From Sphingobacterium sp. BN32 (GTDB lineage: Bacteria > Bacteroidota > Bacteroidia > Sphingobacteriales > Sphingobacteriaceae): DNA of 64,000 nucleotides. Shown here piece by piece: positions 1 to 8,996 of this stretch (the first letter of the stretch is position 1; each line of letters starts with the position of its first letter). The stretch lies in contig NZ_CP129963.1 of assembly GCF_030503615.1 (NCBI RefSeq), positions 682,001 to 746,000 of the forward strand, given 5' to 3'. Both the position numbers and the translations under genes were made by a program. The notes under the pieces were generated by a model. That model was not told the origin of the DNA and did no database searches. It saw only the letters and a program-made list of their open reading frames with translations.

Positions 1-395
1 AATATAAAGCAGCGATCATTGAATTTTTACAGGAATTAGGTTATACCGTTCAAGACTTCGGTACCTATTCTACAGATTCAGTTGATTACCCTGATTTTGC
101 TCACCCAGTAGCGAGCAGCGTAGAGGATCAATCGAATGATATGGGGATCCTGATTTGTGGATCAGCGAACGGGGTTGCTATTACAGCAAACAAACACCAA
201 GGGATTCGTGCAGCGATCTGTTGGTTAGAGGAAATCTCGGCACTAGCACGCCAGCATAACAATGCGAATGTTGTTTGTATCCCAGCACGTTTTATTGACT
301 TGGATCTTGCAAAACGCATTGTAAAAACATTCTTAACGACCGACTTTGAAGGCGGTCGCCATGAGAACCGAGTGAACAAGATTGCTTGTTCTTAA
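1..395 (+). CDS. rpiB: Ribose-5-phosphate isomerase B, 3' part (5' end outside window)
   Basis: RpiB interconverts ribose 5-phosphate and ribulose 5-phosphate in the non-oxidative pentose phosphate pathway. The frame is open from base 3 and stops at 395, giving about 130 residues; the amino terminus is outside the window. The LacAB/RpiB signature GILICGSANG is present, with the catalytic cysteine in ICGS, followed by ANKHQGIRAA, RQHNNANVV (family histidine) and EGGRHENRV at the usual spacing. The next gene begins 23 bases downstream on the same strand and may share the transcript. Only the partial nature limits the call. Confidence 0.93.
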   Translation, partial: YKAAIIEFLQELGYTVQDFGTYSTDSVDYPDFAHPVASSVEDQSNDMGILICGSANGVAITANKHQGIRAAICWLEEISALARQHNNANVVCIPARFIDLDLAKRIVKTFLTTDFEGGRHENRVNKIACS

Positions 396-418
396 CCCAT
401 TATTTTAAACGATAGATT

Positions 419-2008
419 ATGAGGAAATATTTAGTATTGTCATTCTTGCTACCTGCAATGTTCAGTTGCACGATGGCACAGAATCCTACACAAAGTAAAT
501 ATGCGGAGCTATTGACCGTGGAGTCAGCGAAAGCACATTTGACGACTTTAACGTCTAAAGAATATGCAGGACGTGGGACGGGTCAAGAGGGAGGTCAAAA
601 AGCAGCAGAATATATCGCCAATACATTTAAAGAACTGGGTTTAAAACCCGCAGTAAATGGTTCATACTTTCAGCCCGTAGCTTTAGAGAAATCGTCGTAT
701 GTTGTTGAGCAATTTAAAATCAACAAGCATGAGTTTACAAATGGCAAGGATTTCTTTGTTCAGGGCTCGAATGATTTAGCAAGCTTTGATGCGAACGAGA
801 TTGTATTCGTAGGCTATGGTATACAATCGGAGACATACAATGATTTAAAAGGTCTAGATATTGCCGGAAAAGTAGTGATGTTCATCAGCGATGGAGAGCC
901 TACCGATAACAACGGAAACTCGTTGATTACGGGCACCAAGACGCTGTCGGACTGGTCTACGAGCCGCTTTAAGAAGGCTCAAGAATTGATGAAGTTAAAG
1001 CCGAAGCTTATTATTGCTACCGGCAAGCAGACATCAGATATGATCGCTCGTTTCGGAGGTCGCTTAACTGGCGGACGCTTTATGTTGCGTTCGGAAGAGA
1101 AGAAAAGTCCGTCGACCGGCAACACCGGAACTCCTGTGGTTAACATGACGCTGGAGACTGCCAACGAGGTATTAGCGGCTAAGAAAACTACGGTTGATAA
1201 GGCGCTTGCTAAAATCAACAGTACGAAGAAACCGAATTCTTTCGTAGTCAAAGCGGATGTGAAAGCGAAGATGGGCGTGAAGGCGGAAGAGTTCAATGAT
1301 CCAAACGTATTGGGCGTAATTGAAGGAACAGATAAAAAGGACGAGATCGTTATTATCTCGGGACACTATGATCACGACGGAATTCTTCCTGACGGAACAT
1401 ACTTCCCTGGTGCAGATGATAATGGATCGGGTACTGTGGGGGTATTGGAATTAGCAAAAGCATTCGCTGCAGCTAAGAAAGACGGTCATGGACCTAGAAG
1501 AACAATCCTTTTCATGGGCTTTGCAGCTGAAGAAAAAGGCTTATTAGGCTCTAGCTACTATTCAGAACATCCTGTATTCCCATTAGCAAATACGGTTACT
1601 TGTTTGAATATGGATATGATCGGTCGTATCGATGACAAGCACTTGGCCGGAAATCATAACTATATCCATGCAATCGGTTCGGATATGTTGAGTAGCGAGT
1701 TAAAAGCTATCAACGAGGAAGCCAATAAGACCTATACGCAAATGGAATTAGACTATATGTATGATGATCCGAAGGATCCGATGCGTATTTACTACCGCTC
1801 AGATCAATATAACTTAGCGAAGCATGGCATCCCGGTAATCTTCTTTTTCTCAGGCTTGCACCCAGATTACCATACTCCAAACGACACAGTTGACCGTATC
1901 GACTTCAATATGATGACGAAACGCGAGAAACTGGTGTTCCACACAGCATGGGAAATCGCAAACCGTGATAATAAGCTTGTCGTTGATAAAAAGCCGGAAG
2001 CTTTGTAG
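419..2008 (+). CDS. Secreted M28-family zinc aminopeptidase (lipoprotein)
   Basis: A 529-residue M28 peptidase. The start MRKYLVLSFLLPAMFSC is a lipoprotein signal peptide with Cys17 as the probable lipidation site, so the enzyme should be anchored on the periplasmic or outer surface. A PA-like insertion covers roughly residues 90-290. The metallopeptidase core follows: HYDHDG (His316), GADDNGSG (Asp333/334), AAEEKG (Glu371/372), NMDMIGR and DYHTPNDT (His485), matching the five zinc ligands and general base of the family. It follows rpiB by 23 bases and is closed by a strong terminator. A second M28 lipoprotein sits at 21990-23654 on the other strand. Substrate is unknown; these usually act as aminopeptidases. 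Confidence 0.9.
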   Translation: MRKYLVLSFLLPAMFSCTMAQNPTQSKYAELLTVESAKAHLTTLTSKEYAGRGTGQEGGQKAAEYIANTFKELGLKPAVNGSYFQPVALEKSSYVVEQFKINKHEFTNGKDFFVQGSNDLASFDANEIVFVGYGIQSETYNDLKGLDIAGKVVMFISDGEPTDNNGNSLITGTKTLSDWSTSRFKKAQELMKLKPKLIIATGKQTSDMIARFGGRLTGGRFMLRSEEKKSPSTGNTGTPVVNMTLETANEVLAAKKTTVDKALAKINSTKKPNSFVVKADVKAKMGVKAEEFNDPNVLGVIEGTDKKDEIVIISGHYDHDGILPDGTYFPGADDNGSGTVGVLELAKAFAAAKKDGHGPRRTILFMGFAAEEKGLLGSSYYSEHPVFPLANTVTCLNMDMIGRIDDKHLAGNHNYIHAIGSDMLSSELKAINEEANKTYTQMELDYMYDDPKDPMRIYYRSDQYNLAKHGIPVIFFFSGLHPDYHTPNDTVDRIDFNMMTKREKLVFHTAWEIANRDNKLVVDKKPEAL

Positions 2009-2009
2009 T

Positions 2010-2046
2010 TTTAGATTTTAGATATAAGACATTAGATATTAGAGTA
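2010..2046 (+). repeat. TTAGAYA-type 7-bp degenerate repeat array
   Basis: About five degenerate copies of a heptamer (TAGATTT, TAGATAT, AAGACAT, TAGATAT) immediately before a GGCGCC terminator hairpin. The same array-plus-hairpin arrangement recurs at 12349-12400, 19915-19972 and 50765-50825. Confidence 0.75.
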
Positions 2047-2047
2047 G

Positions 2048-2072
2048 GGCGCCGATAAGGCGCCTTTTTTTT
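2048..2072 (+). terminator. Rho-independent terminator after the M28 peptidase gene
   Basis: A perfect GGCGCC stem (2048-2053 with 2059-2064), a five-base GATAA loop, then eight T residues. It ends the rpiB-M28 transcript. The hairpin is nearly identical to those near 12349, 19951 and 50802, so it belongs to a repeated module. Confidence 0.85.
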
Positions 2073-2095
2073 GAAATAGTAGTAAGTACTAACTA

Positions 2096-2938
2096 CTAGT
2101 CAAGCAGTCCCAGCAGCAATTCGATGTCCATACGTTTTTCGGCATTATCGATATGTTCGTATGCAGCGACGAGGTTCCGTAGCACGCGCTTAACGATAGC
2201 GAGGTTATCGCAGGGTAGGGTGTATTCTTCGGATAGGGGAAGATTGAGCTGCCTCAGGAAGGCGAATATATCTTCCTCGCGCATAATTTGTCCGCGGTTA
2301 AATACATTGATATAAAAGGCAACCTTATCGTTGTCTTGGCTATCCATGAACGCGAGGACAAAATGCTTTGGCAGGTTTACTCCGTAAATTGGGATATCTA
2401 ATTTTTGGGCGACAAGCGCATAGATACAAGCTATGCTAATTGGATTGCCTTTTTTTGTTTCCAATACCTTGTGGATAAAGGAATTCTGGGGGTCGTGGTA
2501 ATTGGACGTATTGCCCGACAGTCCGAATTCGCGGAAGATGATATTATTCAGGAGCTTCACCTGTTCCAATGGACTCATGTCGTACATCAAGTGATACCAT
2601 GCGTTGCGGCGTAGTTCTGCCAGCTGATAGTAAACCTGATCTTCGTTGAGATTGGGATATTGATAGCGGTTTATAATCAGCAGACCCTCTAAAAGATCTT
2701 CCTGATTATTTAATTTCCAGAGCTGTAAATCGTTCTTAACCTGATCGAATTGGATCTTATGGATGATATTTTCGATTCGGCTTTGCGAGAGCGGGTCGAA
2801 CGAGGATTCCCATGAGCTTTCCAATAAAGGAATTACTTCCGGTCCACAGGTGATGAGTTTATGTTCAATTTCCTGAAAGATTCCTTTATCCGGGTCATCC
2901 AATAAGGATATAAGTGCCTTTATTTCCTTTTCATTCAC
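2096..2938 (-). CDS. SirB1-type transglutaminase-like protein
   Basis: A 280-residue protein of the SirB1/Transglut_core2 group. The diagnostic segment is near residues 150-200: NSFIHKVLETKKGNPISIA, then YALVAQKLDIPIYGVNLPKH and FVLAF, matching the family pattern in which a bacterial-type transglutaminase core has largely lost the classical Cys-His-Asp triad. The amino-terminal 100 residues are helical. The first usable codon is GTG at 2938; no in-frame ATG precedes it. The gene follows the ABC ATPase gene by about 40 bases on the same strand and could be the last gene of the export locus, but nothing links it functionally. Biochemical role is unknown. Confidence 0.75.
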   Translation of the reverse strand: MNEKEIKALISLLDDPDKGIFQEIEHKLITCGPEVIPLLESSWESSFDPLSQSRIENIIHKIQFDQVKNDLQLWKLNNQEDLLEGLLIINRYQYPNLNEDQVYYQLAELRRNAWYHLMYDMSPLEQVKLLNNIIFREFGLSGNTSNYHDPQNSFIHKVLETKKGNPISIACIYALVAQKLDIPIYGVNLPKHFVLAFMDSQDNDKVAFYINVFNRGQIMREEDIFAFLRQLNLPLSEEYTLPCDNLAIVKRVLRNLVAAYEHIDNAEKRMDIELLLGLLD

Positions 2939-2979
2939 AATTAAATTTAAGGAAATAAAGACATATATACAAGAATGGG

Positions 2980-3645
2980 TTAACGCTTTACGATTTGTCC
3001 ATCGAGCAGGTCGATTATTCTTTTGCCATATTCGGCATTTTTCTCCGAATGTGTCACCTGAATTATCGTCACACCTTCGTCGTTCAATTGTTTGAACAGT
3101 TCCATAATCTCTTCGCCTTGTTTGGAGTTTAGATTCCCTGTAGGCTCATCCGCCAAAAGCAATTTTGGTGATCCTGCTAAGGCACGTGCAATCCCTACAA
3201 TCTGTTGCTGTCCGCCAGATAGCTGCGCTGGAAACAAGTCTTTCTTGCCAACGATGTTGAAGCGATCCAACATGTCGCTTACTACGGCTTTGCGTTCCGA
3301 AGAGGACATGTTTTTATAGATCAGCGGGGTTTCTATGTTTTCATAGACAGTCAGTTCATCGATCAGATGGTAGGACTGGAATACATAGCCTATATGGGAT
3401 TGAAATAGCTGACTACGCTTCTTAGTTTTCATTGCCAAGACATCTTCACCCATGAAGTAGTAGTTACCTTCATCAGGTTCGTCAAGCATGCCAATCACAT
3501 TTAAAAGCGTCGATTTCCCCGATCCTGAAGGCCCCATAATCGAGATAAAGTCGCCCTCCTCGATTTCTAGATTGATGTCTTTGAGGACAAAGGATTTTGT
3601 ACTTCCTAGGTTATACCATTTGAATATATTTTCTAGACGAATCAT
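2980..3645 (-). CDS. ABC transporter ATP-binding protein, LolD/MacB type (second copy)
   Basis: A 221-residue ATPase that would power the FtsX-type permeases encoded upstream. Walker A is GPSGSGKS (about residues 39-46), signature LSGGQQQ, Walker B LLLADEP and the switch histidine is in QVTHSE. The segment after the signature reads IVGIARAL rather than the usual RVAIARAL. It is closest to MacB/LolD-type ATPases that pair with MacB_PCD-FtsX permeases. ATG at 3645 is directly preceded by a TTAGTAN heptamer array where a ribosome binding site would lie. It is the last ABC gene of the minus-strand locus; the other ATPase is at 17763-18440. Confidence 0.9.
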   Translation of the reverse strand: MIRLENIFKWYNLGSTKSFVLKDINLEIEEGDFISIMGPSGSGKSTLLNVIGMLDEPDEGNYYFMGEDVLAMKTKKRSQLFQSHIGYVFQSYHLIDELTVYENIETPLIYKNMSSSERKAVVSDMLDRFNIVGKKDLFPAQLSGGQQQIVGIARALAGSPKLLLADEPTGNLNSKQGEEIMELFKQLNDEGVTIIQVTHSEKNAEYGKRIIDLLDGQIVKR

Positions 3646-3647
3646 TT

Positions 3648-3682
3648 TTTAGTAGTTAGTATTTAGTAATTAGTAGTTAGAC
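3648..3682. repeat. TTAGTAN 7-bp repeat array abutting the ABC gene start
   Basis: Five copies of TTAGTAN (TTAGTAG, TTAGTAT, TTAGTAA and so on) ending in TTAGACC. On the minus strand it reads AGGTCTAA, then ACTAAN-type copies, then the ATG of the ABC gene. The same configuration precedes the genes starting at 8857, 11381 and 14903. Confidence 0.8.
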
Positions 3683-3721
3683 CTATGTTTGTTAGTTTGT
3701 TTGTATTCTGTTCCCTTTATT

Positions 3722-3737
3722 CATCGATTTTCGAACA
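3722..3737. promoter_or_regulatory. Single degenerate dyad, remnant of the TGTTCG operator pair
   Basis: On the minus strand this reads TGTTCGAAAATCGATG, one half matching the TGTTCG-N4-CGAACA dyads of this locus. The surrounding 80 bp is homologous to 6350-6440, but one site is missing, as if 21 bp had been lost between the two TTTCGAACA copies. No -24/-12-like element was found at the expected distance, so this site may be non-functional. Confidence 0.5.
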
Positions 3738-3799
3738 TTTGATACTTGCACTTCCACTCTGCTCTAATATCTTATGTCTTAGATCTGACGTCTAAATTA

Positions 3800-6184
3800 T
3801 TATTCATCCCTCAGACTATCTACAGGGTTTGCTTTTGCGGCTTTTACCGCGTGGGATCCTATCGTCAGGAAGGACACCAAGAGAGTCATGAGACCTGCTA
3901 AAAGGAATACCCACCAGTCCATATTGGTATGATAAGCGAAGTTTCCTAACCATTTATTCATAGCTAGAAACCCTAAAGGTACGGCCAATAGAAACGCAAT
4001 GCAGATTAAGCCGATAAAATCGCGGGTCAGTATGCCGACAATTTTACCAATGGAGGCTCCCAGAACCTTGCGGATACCGATCTCTTTCACACGTTTCTGG
4101 GTTGCATAGGCAGATAATGCGAACAAGCCGATACAAGCAATACTGATGGTGATCAACGCGAAGAGCTGCATGATCTTGGTGGTTTGCTGCTCCTGCTGAT
4201 ATAATTTAGCATAATCATCGTCTAAGAAATGGGACTCGAACGTGCTATTAGGTTTCATTGATTTCCAAACTGCTTCCATATCTGCTAAGGCTTGTTTGGT
4301 ATCGGCTTGATCCTGTATTTTTACGAATATATTTCCAAAATAGTTGTATTCGGGGAATAATACGACAGGCTTTACCTCATCGCGTAGTGATGCGAAGTTG
4401 AAGTTGTCGACCACTGTTTTGATATTTCCCTTGCGACCGTTGAGGACTAGTCTTTTTCCGATTGCCTGTTCTGGCGTCCAGCCTAGGTTCTGTGCTGCAA
4501 GCTTATTGATTACAAAGGCTACCGAGCGATTGTCGGATGTATCCCTCGCCTTCAATATATCGGCATCTGTTAAAGTTTCTCCTGCTAACACCGGTATCTC
4601 GAACACCGATAAGAAGTCCTTTTCAATGGGAATGGCGGTGATACTCAGTGAGAAATCAGCGGCTTTTCCTTCGGCTTCGGTAATGGTATATCCACCCTGA
4701 ATATTCACGGGGGAGTCGTAGGACGCCGATACCGATTTTATGGTATTCTTTCCGAGCAACATCGTCTTCAATGTTTCTCTCTCTTGCTGGTTCCACACGT
4801 CTCCGTCTAACACGACAATACGTTCTCTGTTCAAACCGGTGTTGGTATTTTGCAGGAACTGCATCTGTTTATAGGCGAAGAAAGTACAGATTACTAAAAA
4901 GATAGAAACGGTGTATTGAACGGTTATCAGAATATTTCCGATGTTGAATTTAGATGACCGCGTTGATAGTTTTGCTTTCAGGACTTTTATCGGTCTGTAT
5001 TGGGCGATCAACCATGCTGGCCAGCCGCTCGCTAATATCGATAGCGTGATGAAGAAAATAATGATTGCGACAAAGAATAGGGGTTCCTTCCATACTTTCA
5101 GCTGCATTTCGGAGCCTAGGTATTTAGCGAAAAATGGGAATAAGAAATAGGCAAGTACAAAACCAATCAATAGACTGATAAATACCATTAAACTGCCTTC
5201 AAATAGAAACTGTTTGAAGATTGTGTCTTTACGCGCACCTAATACTTTTTTAACTCCGATTTCTTTAGCTCGTTCAGCTGCTTGTGCAAGCGAAAGGTTC
5301 ATGAAGTTGATGCAGGAGATCAGCAATAGTGCTAGCGCAAGACAGGCGAATACGTAGATGTAGACTATCTGTCCGGAACCCGCAGCCTTAGAATGCAAAT
5401 GTAGCCTCGGTAGACTTTCCATGCTCATTTTGATGGAATAGCCGTTTGCAAAAGCATCTTTGAACATTTCTTCGATGCGGGTGTTGAATTTCTTTTCTAA
5501 GGCGCCAAGTTGACTAGGATCTTTCAATAGCATAAATGTCATATCATTTGCCGATCCCCAGTTTTCTTCTTTATAGCGTTGTAATCCTACATTTGATAAA
5601 AGTGCAGAGAATTGGATTTCCGAGTAGGTGGGAGGGTTGTCGATCACTGCCGTTACGATACGATCGGTATCATCAATACGCAGCGTTTTGCCAATGGGAT
5701 CTGCTTCCTGGAAATATTTGAGGACAAGATCCTTTGTTAGAACAATAGTATTCGGGTTAGCGAGCGCGTTATGAGCGTCTCCAGCGATGATTGGATAATC
5801 GAATACCTCTAGGAACTCCCTGTCAACAAACTTCAGCTTGCTTTCCTTCACCCAGTCATTTCCTTTTCTAATCAATGCTGCATCATTATATTGGTATGCC
5901 CGTACAGCCTTTTCTACCTCCGGAAACTCACGTATCAATAATGGCGCAACGGCTGTAGGAGTGACGCTGCTTTCTTGGAACTCATTACTTTCTCCCGATT
6001 TAAATGCCGCACTCACCAAGGCTATCCGCTCAGAGTTTCCCAAGAACCTGTCGTAGTTAGCCTCATGATAGATATACCCTGCTAATAATAAGAAGCATGT
6101 TATGCCTAAGCTAAATCCAAGGATGTTGATCAACGAAAAACCTCTGTTCTTCCTGATGTTTCGGAATGCTGTTTTTAGATACAT
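3800..6184 (-). CDS. ABC transporter permease, duplicated MacB_PCD-FtsX architecture (paralogue 1)
   Basis: A 794-residue inner-membrane permease with two MacB-periplasmic-core plus FtsX units. An amino-terminal helix (about 20-42) is followed by an extracytoplasmic domain, three helices of the first FtsX domain (about 285-400), a linker helix near 430, a second extracytoplasmic domain and three final helices (about 675-790). Both coupling motifs are visible, KEIGVKKVLGA and KEIGIRKVLGA, and the protein ends NPVDSLRDE, shared by the cluster. It carries no ATPase and needs one of the two encoded here. It heads its own unit: an operator pair and a -24/-12-like element lie 111-217 bases upstream. 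Substrate cannot be inferred; relatives export peptides, macrolides or lipoproteins. Confidence 0.9.
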   Translation of the reverse strand: MYLKTAFRNIRKNRGFSLINILGFSLGITCFLLLAGYIYHEANYDRFLGNSERIALVSAAFKSGESNEFQESSVTPTAVAPLLIREFPEVEKAVRAYQYNDAALIRKGNDWVKESKLKFVDREFLEVFDYPIIAGDAHNALANPNTIVLTKDLVLKYFQEADPIGKTLRIDDTDRIVTAVIDNPPTYSEIQFSALLSNVGLQRYKEENWGSANDMTFMLLKDPSQLGALEKKFNTRIEEMFKDAFANGYSIKMSMESLPRLHLHSKAAGSGQIVYIYVFACLALALLLISCINFMNLSLAQAAERAKEIGVKKVLGARKDTIFKQFLFEGSLMVFISLLIGFVLAYFLFPFFAKYLGSEMQLKVWKEPLFFVAIIIFFITLSILASGWPAWLIAQYRPIKVLKAKLSTRSSKFNIGNILITVQYTVSIFLVICTFFAYKQMQFLQNTNTGLNRERIVVLDGDVWNQQERETLKTMLLGKNTIKSVSASYDSPVNIQGGYTITEAEGKAADFSLSITAIPIEKDFLSVFEIPVLAGETLTDADILKARDTSDNRSVAFVINKLAAQNLGWTPEQAIGKRLVLNGRKGNIKTVVDNFNFASLRDEVKPVVLFPEYNYFGNIFVKIQDQADTKQALADMEAVWKSMKPNSTFESHFLDDDYAKLYQQEQQTTKIMQLFALITISIACIGLFALSAYATQKRVKEIGIRKVLGASIGKIVGILTRDFIGLICIAFLLAVPLGFLAMNKWLGNFAYHTNMDWWVFLLAGLMTLLVSFLTIGSHAVKAAKANPVDSLRDE

Positions 6185-6185
6185 A

Positions 6186-6228
6186 TTGTTAGATATTAGA
6201 CATTAGATTATAGACATAAGACACTTGA
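6186..6228. repeat. TTAGAYA heptamer array before the permease start
   Basis: Copies TTAGATA, TTAGACA, TTAGATT and degenerate derivatives directly upstream of ATG 6184. If the -24/-12-like element at 6295-6311 is used, the array lies in the 5' untranslated region. Confidence 0.7.
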
Positions 6229-6294
6229 AGATGGCATTATCAGATTTCAGATAATGCGTATAGTAAATTTTCGCATCAACTTTAAAAACTTAAG

Positions 6295-6311
6295 TACAAT
6301 GGCTTTGCCGA
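6295..6311 (-). promoter_or_regulatory. Candidate sigma-54 (-24/-12) promoter of permease 1
   Basis: The minus strand reads TCGGCAAAGCCATTGTA: GG, ten bases, GT, similar to the TTGGCAC-N5-TTGC consensus. Its GG lies 74.5 bp from the centre of the operator pair at 6365-6401, exactly as at the 11381 gene and within one base of the HlyD gene. The -12 GC is GT here, so the match alone is weak and the geometry carries the call. Confidence 0.5.
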
Positions 6312-6364
6312 TATTGTAAAGAATTGGTTCATAGTATTTTTTGTTTTATTCTGTTCCCTTTATT

Positions 6365-6401
6365 CGTTCAGTTTCGAACAGTCTCAGTCCAATTTCGAAC
6401 A
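6365..6401. promoter_or_regulatory. Paired 16-bp dyad operators (21-bp spacing)
   Basis: Two sites, CGTTCAGTTTCGAACA (6365-6380) and AGTCCAATTTCGAACA (6386-6401), fit TGTTCG-N4-CGAACA with the CGAACA half best kept. They start 21 bp apart, two helical turns. The arrangement matches upstream activating sequences of NtrC-family activators. Confidence 0.65.
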
Positions 6402-6460
6402 TTTGATACGTGCTCTTCCACTTTGCTCTAATGTCTGATGTCTTAGATCTAAAGTCTATA

Positions 6461-8857
6461 TTATTCATCCCTCAGGCTATCCACCGGATTGACGCGGGCG
6501 GCCCTGTAGGTCTGCCAAGCGATGGTAATCATGGCGAACGTCAGTGCGATTAGCCCTGCTAAGGCGGGCATCCACCATTTGATTTCAATACGGAAGGCAA
6601 AGCTTTGCAACCATTTGTTCATCGCAATCCAAGCGATTGGTGCAGCGATGAGGAAGGCGATACTGATCAGTATGATAAAGTTTTTGGAGAGCAACAGGAT
6701 GATATTGCTGATCGATGATCCAAGCACTTTGCGTATGCCGATCTCTTTGATCTTTCCGTTAATCAGGAGCACTGTTAGTGCGAATAGACCCAGACAAGAG
6801 ATAACGATAGCTACGGACGCTCCTGTAATCACTATTTTTCCAAAGCGGCGATCGTTCTTATAAAGATTCTGTGTATTCTCGTCGAGATAACTTGCCGCAA
6901 TATTGGCGCGGGGATTTACTTTTTTCCAGATGGATTCTACATTTTCCAGTGTCTTGGTAAGATTATTCGTCTCTACCCTGACAAAGATATATTGCAGGGG
7001 AAATATATTGGGATTGACAGACATGGTTAATGGGCCAACTTGTTGTTTTAAGTCTTGGAAGTTGAAGTTGTCGACAATGCCGATGACGGTCGGCGAACCG
7101 TCCATTCCCAGTGGTTTCCCTAAAATAGCATCCTCGCTCCCAACAGCTAATGCCATTTCTTTGTTAATAAGCACCGCGTTTGTGTCAGTTCCAAAGCTCT
7201 TATCGAAGTCTCTGCCGGCAATTAGCTGTATATCTAAAGTCTTCAAATAATCATAATCTATCCTGAGGAAGTTCGTGATAATCTCTTTCCCTTCATGGTC
7301 GAATCCGAACCTACTGGTGGATGTACTGTTATCTCGGCCTTGTCCAAGGTTGATATCCGAGCCGCTGACGCTCTTTGCCCATGGTTGTGCAGCAAGTTCA
7401 ACCCGCATGCGTTCTAAAGCTTGTTGACCCTCTATACCTCTGCCTATAGGAATGCTGATTACCTCACTCTTGTTAAAACCCAAAGGCTTGTTTGCGAGGT
7501 AGTGAAGCTGAAAGCTGATGACAATGGTCGCTATACAAAGGATGATTGCGATGGAAAACTGCAATACCGTCAAGCTGTTTTGCATCGTAGTTGATTTTAA
7601 TTTCCCGGTGCCTTTAAGACTTTGGATAATATTGGCGCGCGCCATGCGGAGGGCAGGATAGCCGCCCGTAATTAACGTTAATACAAGAAATGCAGCAAGG
7701 AATACAGCGACGTTTAATGGGTCGAAGAGCTGTGTAATTTTAAAGTGGTATCCCAGAGTCGCATTGTACTCCGGTAATATAAGTGCTGCCAATAAGATTC
7801 CAAGCACTAATCCGATAACACAAATAATAAAAGATTCTACCCATAGCTGTTTGAAAAGTTGGAAGGTAGTTCCTCCGATAGTTTTTCGAGTGCCAATTTC
7901 CTTAATACGGCTTAGTGAATTTGCTAAGGAGAGATTGACAAAGTTGGAACCGGCGATAAACAGGATGAGTCCGGATATTAACAGGAGTATCCAGGGAAAT
8001 GTTGAAGTTTCCACCGATCCATAGGCAACATCGGTCAAGTGCAGATCTGATAGCGGGAGCAAGTGTATATTGATATAGGCGCCGTGTGCATCAGGCTTTG
8101 CGCCATCTCTTTTTAGTTTGCTGATTTCATCGCTATAATGTGCTTGGGCAAATCCTCTAGACGCGTCTACGAAATGCTGCTCATCCAGTTTGGAAGATTT
8201 AACTTTCACCAATAAGGAATGATCCTTGTGTCCCCACTCATTCATCCGCTCTTGATATTGAGGCGACTTCTCAAAGCGGGCTAAGCTGTTGAATTGTATA
8301 CTGGAATTTGCCGGAACAGATTTTACCACTGCAGTGACCACGGTGTTTTCCCAAGTGCCGGTTTGGTTAAATTCCAATGATTTACCAAGAACGTCGGTGC
8401 TGCCGAACAATGCTGTTGCGGTATTTTCATCTATAACCAAACCATCGAGATGATCGAGAGCCGTTTTATTTCCGTACAACAACTCGAAATCGAACATCGA
8501 AAGGAAGGGTTGATCGACATATTTATTGTTGCTTCGGACTTCCTTATCCGCAACTCGCAATAAGATGTTCCCATTGTATAGTCTGCTAACTTCTGCGACC
8601 TCAGGAAGCTCCTTTTTCATCAAGGGAGCCAAAGGAGCAGCCACACTTGTGTTATAGTTAGTTCCATTGGCAGTATTTGTCTCCATGTAGACCAGGCCAA
8701 TTCGGTCAATATCTTTGTGGAAGTTGTCGAAGGATAGCTCGAACATGGCCGTTAAAAACAGAATGGTCGCTGTTGCTATCGCGATAGAGAACCCGAAGAT
8801 TTGAACAAAAGTCAAAGACTTTGTTTTTAGTATCGTGCGAAAGGCTATTTTTAACAT
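6461..8857 (-). CDS. ABC transporter permease, duplicated MacB_PCD-FtsX architecture (paralogue 2)
   Basis: A 798-residue permease with the same two-unit layout as its neighbours: amino-terminal helix (about 15-40), extracytoplasmic domain, three-helix FtsX block (about 290-410), linker helix near 430, second extracytoplasmic domain and a final three-helix block ending NPVDSLRDE. The first coupling motif is divergent, KEIGTRKTIGG; the second is KEIGIRKVLGS. The 139-bp gap before it has only heptamer repeats and no operator dyad, so it is probably the second gene of a unit starting with the 11381 permease. No ATPase domain. Confidence 0.88.
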   Translation of the reverse strand: MLKIAFRTILKTKSLTFVQIFGFSIAIATATILFLTAMFELSFDNFHKDIDRIGLVYMETNTANGTNYNTSVAAPLAPLMKKELPEVAEVSRLYNGNILLRVADKEVRSNNKYVDQPFLSMFDFELLYGNKTALDHLDGLVIDENTATALFGSTDVLGKSLEFNQTGTWENTVVTAVVKSVPANSSIQFNSLARFEKSPQYQERMNEWGHKDHSLLVKVKSSKLDEQHFVDASRGFAQAHYSDEISKLKRDGAKPDAHGAYINIHLLPLSDLHLTDVAYGSVETSTFPWILLLISGLILFIAGSNFVNLSLANSLSRIKEIGTRKTIGGTTFQLFKQLWVESFIICVIGLVLGILLAALILPEYNATLGYHFKITQLFDPLNVAVFLAAFLVLTLITGGYPALRMARANIIQSLKGTGKLKSTTMQNSLTVLQFSIAIILCIATIVISFQLHYLANKPLGFNKSEVISIPIGRGIEGQQALERMRVELAAQPWAKSVSGSDINLGQGRDNSTSTSRFGFDHEGKEIITNFLRIDYDYLKTLDIQLIAGRDFDKSFGTDTNAVLINKEMALAVGSEDAILGKPLGMDGSPTVIGIVDNFNFQDLKQQVGPLTMSVNPNIFPLQYIFVRVETNNLTKTLENVESIWKKVNPRANIAASYLDENTQNLYKNDRRFGKIVITGASVAIVISCLGLFALTVLLINGKIKEIGIRKVLGSSISNIILLLSKNFIILISIAFLIAAPIAWIAMNKWLQSFAFRIEIKWWMPALAGLIALTFAMITIAWQTYRAARVNPVDSLRDE

Positions 8858-8861
8858 TTGG

Positions 8862-8902
8862 TTAGTATTTAGTAGTTAGTATTTAGTATTAAGACCTATA
8901 GT
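8862..8902. repeat. TTAGTAN heptamer array abutting ATG 8857
   Basis: About five TTAGTAN copies followed by AAGACCTAT. Read on the minus strand, AGGTCTTA leads through the array straight to the ATG, as before 3645, 11381 and 14903. Confidence 0.78.
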
Positions 8903-8957
8903 TGACATCGATTTATTTGAAACTTATTCTTTGTTAACCAGCATAATACCCCGCAGA

Positions 8958-8993
8958 GGTCTAACGTCTCAAATCTAATATCTCATATCTAAA
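8958..8993. repeat. TTAGAYA-type heptamers (inverted orientation)
   Basis: Copies of TCTAACG, TCTCAAA, TCTAATA, TCTCATA, TCTAAAA between the stop of the 11381 permease and the next gene. Nothing else is visible in this gap. Confidence 0.65.
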
Positions 8994-8996
8994 ACA

